From NCBI GenBank assembly GCA_015486475.1, contig WFRO01000223.1:1-6255 (forward strand): 6,255 bases of DNA, read 5' to 3'. Origin of the DNA: Bacteroidales bacterium. Its GTDB lineage: Bacteria > Bacteroidota > Bacteroidia > Bacteroidales > VadinHA17. Under the pieces are notes generated by a model that was not told the origin of the DNA, searched no databases, and saw only the letters and a program-made list of their open reading frames with translations. Position 1 is the stretch's first letter; the number at the start of each line of letters is the position of its first letter. Of the stretch, positions 1-5,002 are shown in pieces. A program made the position numbers and the translations under genes.

Positions 1-288
1 CCCGGAGGCAACATAGAGTACGCTCCGGAAGAGATGAAAAAGAACGGTGCCGAAGTGATCCATTTTGCCACGGGCTTTGTCGTGGGATATCCCCCCTGCC
101 CCTACATCGATCATTTCAAAAGGTTCATTGAGGAAAATTATGGCCTGCAGGTGGTGGTCGGCACCCACCCCATCCCCCAGAAATACTTTCTGGTCCATCA
201 GAAGCTGGGCACCTGGAAGACAAAAGAATGGAAGGAATTCATCCGACCTACCCTGGCAGATGAAAAAACACGTCTGGCATACGACTGA
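1..288 (+). CDS. CGGC-domain protein, C-terminal part (5' end outside window)
   Basis: The frame is open from base 1 and ends at TGA 286-288, giving 95 visible residues; the true start lies upstream. The Met codon at base 34 is internal, because the preceding residues (PGGNIEYAPEE) fit the family. The visible part resembles the second half of CGGC domains, small cysteine-rich proteins thought to bind metal: a helix, then GAEVIHFATG, a PPCPYID segment with the conserved later cysteine (residue 35 of the fragment), a helix FKRFIEENYG, and VVVGTH. In this family a Cys-Gly-Gly-Cys motif directly precedes a proline-glycine stretch, so I infer it lies just before base 1. The exact biochemical role of the family is not established. 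It lies 33 bases before the KaiC-like gene on the same strand, so the two are probably co-transcribed. The family call is likely; the function is unknown. Confidence 0.75.
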   Translation, partial: PGGNIEYAPEEMKKNGAEVIHFATGFVVGYPPCPYIDHFKRFIEENYGLQVVVGTHPIPQKYFLVHQKLGTWKTKEWKEFIRPTLADEKTRLAYD

Positions 289-307
289 ATATCCAAAACA
301 ACAGCGT

Positions 308-315
308 AAGGAGGT
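308..315 (+). promoter_or_regulatory. Strong Shine-Dalgarno before the KaiC-like gene
   Basis: AAGGAGGT lies 6 bases before the ATG at 322, close to a perfect match to the anti-Shine-Dalgarno of 16S rRNA. It fixes the start of the KaiC-like gene. It stands out because neither minus-strand start in the window has a comparable site: the HdrA gene is preceded by AAAAAGTATATC and the QmoC-like gene by TTGTTGAGAG. Confidence 0.8.
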
Positions 316-321
316 AATATC

Positions 322-1074
322 ATGAAAACACTTCATCCCGAACAGGAATGGCTCAGGGAGATCCTGCCGGAAGGATTCCCCTACCCTTCCTCCACCCTGG
401 TCAGCGGACCGGGAGGATCAGGCAAACCCCTGGTAGGTTATATGTTCGCCAAAGAGTGGCTCCAACAGGGAGGAGCTGTCGTTTTCCTGATCACCAGTAC
501 CACCTTTGATTATTTCCTGGAGACCCAGGAGATGCTGGGGGTACAAATGGACAGATACGACGACCGTACCCTTTACATCGAACTGGATCCTTCACTCCGG
601 GAGATCGTCAGGACAAGCGACAACTACCTGAAAGCCAATTTCGTGATCCCTGAGATCTGGGAAAATATGATAAAGGAGATCGACCGTTTTGCCGGGAAGA
701 TCTCCGGAGATCCCGGCGTAATGATCTCGGGCTCGGCCCTGAACCTGCTCTTTTTCTCCGACACTTACCGCCGGCAGATCCAACAGAGCATCCTGGATAC
801 CCTCCGCCGTAAGAAAGATCACACCTGGCTCTTCACGGTCAACAGTGATGCTTTCAAAGATCTGATCCTCCCCCTGGAAGAAGCGGCAGACAATCTGATG
901 ATGAGCCGCATGGAGAAACCCATGCAACTGCTCCTGCATATCCTGCGCATGAAAGAGGTCCCCTTCAAAAACGAGGAGATAAAAGTGCCCCTCTCACAAG
1001 AGATCCTCAGAAGCCTGCGGGAAGAAGCAGAAAAAGGGAAAAAGAACCTTATCCCGGCTATCAAAAAGATCTGA
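322..1074 (+). CDS. KaiC/RecA-like ATPase-fold protein with degraded catalytic motifs
   Basis: This 250-residue protein has the layout of single-domain KaiC/Rad55-type P-loop proteins: an N-terminal lead (residues 1-24), a Walker A-like loop GPGGSGKP (29-36), a helix, a strand VVFLI (53-57), and a late hydrophobic strand GVMIS (132-136) at the Walker B position. Three key positions deviate. The Walker A Thr/Ser that holds magnesium is Pro36. The Glu pair that normally follows the second strand is replaced by Ser-Thr-Thr (59-61). The Walker B aspartate is Ser136. Nucleotide may still bind through Lys35, but hydrolysis looks unlikely, so a binding or sensing role is my inference. The C-terminal tail (about 225-250) is charged and lysine-rich. 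The start is set by AAGGAGGT 6 bases upstream. It follows the CGGC gene closely and converges on the Hdr/Qmo-like operon. Fold assignment is fairly confident; function is unknown. Confidence 0.7.
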   Translation: MKTLHPEQEWLREILPEGFPYPSSTLVSGPGGSGKPLVGYMFAKEWLQQGGAVVFLITSTTFDYFLETQEMLGVQMDRYDDRTLYIELDPSLREIVRTSDNYLKANFVIPEIWENMIKEIDRFAGKISGDPGVMISGSALNLLFFSDTYRRQIQQSILDTLRRKKDHTWLFTVNSDAFKDLILPLEEAADNLMMSRMEKPMQLLLHILRMKEVPFKNEEIKVPLSQEILRSLREEAEKGKKNLIPAIKKI

Positions 1075-1108
1075 CCGGCCAGGAGAGAAGTTAAGACCAT
1101 TGCCGGAT

Positions 1109-1180
1109 AAATACCTATTTAAATACCTATTCAAATACCTATTTTAATATCTATTTAAAAACCTATTTAAATAGGTATTT
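1109..1180. repeat. Array of six 12-base units, AAATACCTATTT type
   Basis: Six units lie head to tail with exact 12-base spacing. Units 1 (1109-1120) and 3 (1133-1144) are AAATACCTATTT. Unit 2 (1121-1132) differs in its last base. Units 4 (1145-1156, TAATATCTATTT) and 5 (1157-1168, AAAAACCTATTT) each carry two changes. Unit 6 (1169-1180, AAATAGGTATTT) is the exact reverse complement of units 1 and 3. Each consensus unit is itself a near-palindrome (AAATA, CC, TATTT), so inversion shows only as the central CC becoming GG. The unit 5-6 junction makes a perfect 16-base palindrome at 1161-1176. It could be a multi-site protein target, an expanded simple repeat, or part of a terminator; the sequence does not decide. 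Confidence 0.9.
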
Positions 1181-1246
1181 TTATCCCAGATTACGCATTA
1201 GGAATCTAAGGATTAGCTGAACTAATACGTTAGCTGGGGTTAACTT

Positions 1247-1273
1247 AGCGCAGCGATCTCATGAGCGCAGCGA
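1247..1273. repeat. Direct repeat AGCGCAGCGA x2 inside an inverted repeat
   Basis: AGCGCAGCGA occurs at 1247-1256 and again at 1264-1273, separated by TCTCATG. The pair is enclosed by GGGGTTA (1236-1242) and its reverse complement TAACCCC (1275-1281). The palindrome CTCATGAG (1258-1265) sits at the centre. The nesting suggests a short structured intergenic element rather than chance, but I cannot name a family. Confidence 0.6.
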
Positions 1274-1290
1274 ATAACCCCGATCTAGGA

Positions 1291-1325
1291 TTTCACGGTT
1301 TTGGTGATAGCCAAAACCGATGAAA
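1291..1325. repeat. Inverted repeat / hairpin
   Basis: TTTCACGGTTTTGG (1291-1304) pairs with CCAAAACCGATGAAA (1311-1325), leaving one bulged A at 1320 and the six-base loop TGATAG. On either strand it would form a stable stem of 14 base pairs. No U-run follows directly, so its role is uncertain: processing signal, part of a mobile intergenic repeat, or an accessory terminator. Confidence 0.6.
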
Positions 1326-1335
1326 CCCTTAATCG

Positions 1336-1377
1336 ATCAGCAATGAAAAGCGCTTGCGATTTTCTATTGCTGATTTT
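1336..1377 (+). terminator. Probable terminator hairpin between convergent operons
   Basis: ATCAGCAATGAAAA (1336-1349) pairs with TTTTCTATTGCTGAT (1360-1374) with one bulged T (1365), and the centre adds a CGCTTGCG turn. On the plus strand the stem is followed by a T-rich run (the stem's last T plus TTT at 1375-1377, then TTTATTTTTTT from 1381), which fits a rho-independent terminator. In the minus direction the hairpin begins 8 bases past the TAA of the QmoC-like gene, so it could also end or protect that transcript, although the bases beyond are not U-rich in that direction. Confidence 0.55.
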
Positions 1378-1381
1378 GGGT

Positions 1382-2536
1382 TTATTTTTTTATCTTCAGG
1401 GCTGCATTGCGCACACCGTTGAAATACACGGCAAAGGGCCGGTAGGCCAGATGCGACCATTTCGAGAAGGGCACCTCGATCATCAGCATCGGGAAGAGGA
1501 TCATCAGGTGGAGGACATAGGTGTAATAGGTGGCATAGGGCAGTCCGCTGATGCGGAAGATGTGCACCAGGATGCCGGTGATCACCGTCCCCGACAACAA
1601 CACCAGGAAGGTCCAGTCGGTATAATGGGAATGCTTGTTGTTCTCCTGGTCCCTCCGGATCCTCCCGTACACGAAAAAGATCAGTCCGAAGGCCAGCCCG
1701 AAGGTGGCGTAATAGCCCAGCAGCCGCTGGGGATGCCACCAGGGATGGATGATATCGGTCTGGAACCACTCCAGGAACACCACGATCATGGTGAAGAGCA
1801 GCACATACCCCGACATCAGGAGCCAGTGGGAGACCCAGTAGGGTGAGATCTTCAGCTCTTTCCTGCCGATGCGGGTGGTACGGGTGCTTTTGGAAAAGCG
1901 CCACTGGGTGAGAAAATGAAAGATCAGCTCCCACAACTGGGTGAAGAAGAGCCTGAACGGTACCCTGATCTTCTGTGGCCCGTGGAAGATCTTCCGGTAC
2001 ATCCTGAAGATATTGGATAACAGGAAGAAAGAGAGTATGCCCGCCATGATCCAGTCGCCCGTCTCTATTCTTTTCCAGGGGGCAAAGGTGTTGAGCTGCA
2101 CCCCTCCCTGGGGCGTCAGCTCGGTGGTCATCGGTCCGTGAAAAAGAAGAAAAAGCACCAGGATCAGGGCCGAGAGAAGCATGATGGCCGCTATCTCCCA
2201 TATTTTGGAGGTATAGAATCTCCGGGAGAGACCGGTCCAGTCATACGAGGCCGTAAGATAACGCCGCAGAGACATCATCAGCTCGCCCGGCCCGGCCTGG
2301 CGCGGACAGGAGGTGCTGCACTCCCCGCAGTAATAGCAAAGCCAGGGGTCCACAGAAGACTGTATCTCCTCCTCCAGCCCCAGCACACCGTACCTCACCA
2401 TTTTGCGCGGGATGGAGTTCTCCTCATCGGACAGGGTACAGACAGCCGTACAGGTGCCGCAGTTATAGCAGGCCGTCAGGTCAAAGGCTCCATAGTCCTT
2501 CAGGGTCTCCGAAAAATCCGGATTCACTTTTGCCAT
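1382..2536 (-). CDS. qmoC: QmoC-like membrane subunit: HdrC-type ferredoxin domain plus cytochrome b-like membrane domain
   Basis: This 384-residue protein begins with a soluble domain holding two CxxCxxCxxxC motifs, Cys23/26/29/33 and Cys67/70/73/77, the second followed by Pro78. This spacing is that of HdrC-type two-[4Fe-4S] subunits. Six hydrophobic segments follow, near 112-132, 162-181, 234-256, 273-292, 307-327 and 336-354. Histidines in or beside them (His237, 264, 268, 325, 343, 362) are candidate heme b ligands, as in NarI/QmoC-type cytochromes. Length and domain order match QmoC, the subunit of the quinone-interacting membrane oxidoreductase that exchanges electrons with menaquinone. 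The expected role is therefore membrane anchor and quinone site for the flavoproteins encoded upstream; that is inference, and related HdrC-cytochrome b fusions (HdrE/DsrM-like) are alternatives. The start Met at 2534-2536 has a weak ribosome binding site. A 219-base gap separates it from the HdrA-like gene, so it may be partly independently expressed. Confidence 0.8.
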   Translation of the reverse strand: MAKVNPDFSETLKDYGAFDLTACYNCGTCTAVCTLSDEENSIPRKMVRYGVLGLEEEIQSSVDPWLCYYCGECSTSCPRQAGPGELMMSLRRYLTASYDWTGLSRRFYTSKIWEIAAIMLLSALILVLFLLFHGPMTTELTPQGGVQLNTFAPWKRIETGDWIMAGILSFFLLSNIFRMYRKIFHGPQKIRVPFRLFFTQLWELIFHFLTQWRFSKSTRTTRIGRKELKISPYWVSHWLLMSGYVLLFTMIVVFLEWFQTDIIHPWWHPQRLLGYYATFGLAFGLIFFVYGRIRRDQENNKHSHYTDWTFLVLLSGTVITGILVHIFRISGLPYATYYTYVLHLMILFPMLMIEVPFSKWSHLAYRPFAVYFNGVRNAALKIKK

Positions 2537-2630
2537 CTCTCAACAATATTTAAGTTCCACATGATCTGTACGTTCATAGGGTCTCGTGACTAATGTTAAG
2601 TCAACCTTAAAATAACGCATTCCATAGCTT

Positions 2631-2724
2631 GCCCGCCCCCCTGACCCCCTAAAGGGGGAACCCTCACCCACGCTGGCTATGGATTTGCGGGTGGACTTCC
2701 CCTTTAGGGGACTGAGGGGGCGCC
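2631..2724. repeat. Bacteroidota-type intergenic inverted repeat
   Basis: The left arm (2631-2660) contains CCCCCTGACCCCCTAAAGGG. The right arm (2696-2724) reads, on the other strand, as a close copy containing CCCCCTCAGTCCCCTAAAGG. Each arm also folds on itself around CTAAAG or CTTTAG. Outside and between the arms, TCCATAGC (2621-2628) and GCTATGGA (2676-2683) form a further exact 8-base inverted pair. I recall this GC-rich motif as a frequent dispersed intergenic repeat in Bacteroidota genomes. It sits in the gap between the HdrA-like and QmoC-like genes, where the transcript would form a large stem that may attenuate, process or stabilise the mRNA. Confidence 0.75.
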
Positions 2725-2755
2725 AAGGGTAAAAGGTATATCGAATGCATCATAA

Positions 2756-5002
2756 TTAAGTTGACATGTCACTGAGGGCATAGGTATAGTACTCGTCCTC
2801 ATTGATCTCGTTGGTATCTTTCACGTAGCCGTATTTTCGCAGGGACATCAGCCGGTACATCACCTCTTTCACGGGGATGCCAGTTTCTCCTGCGATCTCC
2901 GGCACCGCGCGGGGTTCCTCCTGCAAGGTGCGCAGGATCTTTTTACTCTTCTCGTCAAGTTTCTCCACCTTTATGTGCCAGTCCTCATCCGTCGCTGCCG
3001 GCGTTGCCACCTCCTCTTCCACCTTATGTTTTTCTTTGAAGCGTATCTCTTCAGCGATGGCATCGATCATCGAAAAGATCTCCTCATTGGTATAGCCCAG
3101 CAGCTCGATGGCATCTTCCGGACATACGGGCAGACAGGCACCGCACCCTTTGCAGGCCGCGTTGATGACGCGGGCCACCTCCTTATCTCCCTTTTTCACT
3201 TTTTCTATGGCGCCGTAAGTACATATCTCGTCGCATTTTCCGCACCAGACGCATTTCTCTTCATCGATCACCGCCAGGTTGGGCTCCAGCGAGATGGTCC
3301 CTTTGCTGATCAGTGCATTGGCCTTGGCCGTGGCGGCCAGCGAGGAGGTCATGGTCTCCGTAATGTTCTTGGGGCCCTGGCAGGTGCCACTGATGTAGAT
3401 ACCGTCCATGACCGTTTCGACAGGACGCAGTTTCATGTGCACCTCGTTGAAGAAGCCGTCGGCGCCCACAGGCAGCTTCAGTGTTTTCACCAGACCGGGA
3501 TCGTTGCGGGCCGTCATGCCTGTCACCAGCACCACCAGATCGGGATGGATCTCTATCTCTTTGCCGAGGGTGAGCAGATCATGCAGGCGCACTTCGACAC
3601 CCTGTCCGTTCTTCCTCACCTCCGGTTGTGTACCTTCTGCAAACTGCAGAAAGACATTGCCATTACGGGAAGCTTCATCATAGAGCACCTCCTGTTTGCC
3701 GTAGGTACGCATCCCCTTGTGCAGGTGGAAGGTTTTGATCCCCGGGTAATTTTCGCCCAGCCTGAGGGCTGCATGTACGGCGGCCGTGCAGCAGTAACGG
3801 GAACAATAGGTGTTCTTCCCTTCGGGTTGCCGGCTGCCTACGCAATAAATAAAGGCAATGTGCCGTATCTCTTTGTCTTTCCATACCAGTTTACCGGGCT
3901 GCAGCTCCATGAGTCGCTCCAGTTGCGGGAGGGTGATCACCTCCTCTATCTCACCGTAACCGAACTCTCCTTTTTCCGGCTCATAGGGGTCAAAGCCCGT
4001 ATTCACCAGGATCGCGCCGGCCTGTACGGTGATCGTCTCCTCCGGCTGCTCCAGGTCGATCTTGCCGTGGGCTGCTTCGAGGCATTTCCCGCATTGGGTA
4101 CAGGCCCCGAAGTCGATGGCCTGCAGGGCGGGGAAAGAACGGTCGCCGCGGTCATAGAGAGCCTTTCGGCGCATGAGGCCGAAGTTGAACGCATCCTCCA
4201 CACTTTCCGGGCATGCCTGTACAGCTTCGGCAAACTCCTCTTCCGTGAGTCTCTCTTTTACACCCCGCGGCTGCAGGGTCAGGGTCACCTCAAAGTTACC
4301 CACATTGCCTTTTACGGCCGTCACACCGGCCCCTGTGAACAGCGTGATATTCTCTCTTGTTCTGACCTCATTATAGAGACGTTCCACGATCTCGTCACCC
4401 CGGGCTTCTCCCTGGAACACTTTGCCCCACTGGCTGGTATGACCGCCCACGAAAGGCTCTTTCTCGACGAGGAAAACCTCTGTCCCCATACCGGCCAGTT
4501 CCAGGGCAGCCCGCATGCCGGAGATGCCGGCACCCACTACCACGGCCCTGTTGACGGCCTCGATCTCCATAGGATTGAGGTCGCCGAGACGGCGGGCTTT
4601 CTCGATGCCCGCTTTCACCAGATGTATGGCCTTGTCCGTGGCCTCTGCCGGGTGGTCGGAATGGGCCCAGGAGCTCTGCTCCCGGATGTTCACCTGAATA
4701 TAGTTATAAGGGTTGAGGCCGGCACGACGGGCCACATCCCGGAAGGTCATCAGATGCAGCTTGGGCGAGCAGGAAGCCACCACCATGGCATCCAGACCGT
4801 TCTCACGGATGTCCTCCACCATACTGACCTGCGAGGAGTCTGAGCAGGTGAACATCGTGGTTTTCACCAGGCTGACGCCCGGGTGATCGCGGACAGCATC
4901 CTTCACAGCTTCCACATCCACATAATCGGAGATGTTACCCCCACAATGGCAGATGTACACCCCGATCTTTTTCTTCTTTATGGATCCTCTGTTCTCGCTC
5001 AT
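2756..5002 (-). CDS. hdrA: HdrA-like FAD/iron-sulfur oxidoreductase subunit with C-terminal winged-helix-like tail
   Basis: The 748-residue product has HdrA domains in order. The N-terminal domain (about 1-140) carries Cys18/20, Cys53 and Cys78. The FAD domain starts with GAGISG (157-162) and closes with GTCQGPKNI (539-547). An inserted ferredoxin domain (about 240-320) keeps only Cys264 and Cys301/304/307. A non-canonical HdrA cluster motif is present at Cys387, Cys400 and Cys404/405. The C-terminal ferredoxin domain has two full motifs (Cys584/587/590/594 and Cys617/620/623/627). HdrA proteins are the flavin hub of heterodisulfide reductase-type complexes, moving electrons between ferredoxin, pyridine nucleotide modules and partner subunits, and some bifurcate electrons. 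After a charged linker, residues about 680-748 look like a winged helix-turn-helix, not usual for HdrA. The MvhD-like tail expected of QmoB is absent. It overlaps the upstream fusion gene by 4 bases (ATGA), implying coupled translation. Confidence 0.88.
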   Translation of the reverse strand: MSENRGSIKKKKIGVYICHCGGNISDYVDVEAVKDAVRDHPGVSLVKTTMFTCSDSSQVSMVEDIRENGLDAMVVASCSPKLHLMTFRDVARRAGLNPYNYIQVNIREQSSWAHSDHPAEATDKAIHLVKAGIEKARRLGDLNPMEIEAVNRAVVVGAGISGMRAALELAGMGTEVFLVEKEPFVGGHTSQWGKVFQGEARGDEIVERLYNEVRTRENITLFTGAGVTAVKGNVGNFEVTLTLQPRGVKERLTEEEFAEAVQACPESVEDAFNFGLMRRKALYDRGDRSFPALQAIDFGACTQCGKCLEAAHGKIDLEQPEETITVQAGAILVNTGFDPYEPEKGEFGYGEIEEVITLPQLERLMELQPGKLVWKDKEIRHIAFIYCVGSRQPEGKNTYCSRYCCTAAVHAALRLGENYPGIKTFHLHKGMRTYGKQEVLYDEASRNGNVFLQFAEGTQPEVRKNGQGVEVRLHDLLTLGKEIEIHPDLVVLVTGMTARNDPGLVKTLKLPVGADGFFNEVHMKLRPVETVMDGIYISGTCQGPKNITETMTSSLAATAKANALISKGTISLEPNLAVIDEEKCVWCGKCDEICTYGAIEKVKKGDKEVARVINAACKGCGACLPVCPEDAIELLGYTNEEIFSMIDAIAEEIRFKEKHKVEEEVATPAATDEDWHIKVEKLDEKSKKILRTLQEEPRAVPEIAGETGIPVKEVMYRLMSLRKYGYVKDTNEINEDEYYTYALSDMST
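4999..5002 (-). other. ATGA stop-start overlap (translational coupling)
   Basis: The TGA stop of the GltD-HdrA fusion gene (4999-5001) and the ATG of the HdrA-like gene (5000-5002) share bases on the minus strand. With no strong Shine-Dalgarno before the ATG, reinitiation by ribosomes finishing the upstream gene is the likely way the second subunit is made, which would keep the two in fixed proportion. Confidence 0.8.

Larger units (their letters stand above)
1075..1381. other. Gene-free convergent intergenic region rich in repeats
   Basis: This 307-base stretch separates the stops of the plus-strand KaiC-like gene and the minus-strand QmoC-like gene. I see no credible coding sequence in it. 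It contains a 12-base repeat array (1109-1180), a short hairpin (1212-1226, arms ATTAG/CTAAT), an inverted repeat GGGGTTA/TAACCCC (1236-1281) enclosing two copies of AGCGCAGCGA and the palindrome CTCATGAG (1258-1265), a hairpin at 1291-1325, and a longer one at 1336-1374. The array in particular is much more AT-rich than the genes. Nothing looks like a tRNA or rRNA. Confidence 0.7.

Noticed and set aside
1109..1180. CRISPR array
   Set aside because: The 12-base units are directly adjacent, with no unique spacers and far shorter than CRISPR repeats.
1329..2201. Minus-strand open frame of 290 codons overlapping the QmoC-like gene
   Set aside because: It is out of frame with the QmoC-like gene, has low-complexity His/Pro/Asp-rich content, and runs into the terminator hairpin.
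2975..4843. Very long plus-strand open frame (622 codons) opposite the HdrA-like gene
   Set aside because: Its product is rich in His, Gln and Gly with no recognisable domain, and it lies entirely antisense to a gene with clear HdrA motifs. It is a compositional shadow.
2756..5002. Calling the HdrA-like protein QmoB
   Set aside because: QmoB normally carries an MvhD-like C-terminal domain. This protein ends in a winged-helix-like tail instead, so the more general HdrA name is safer.
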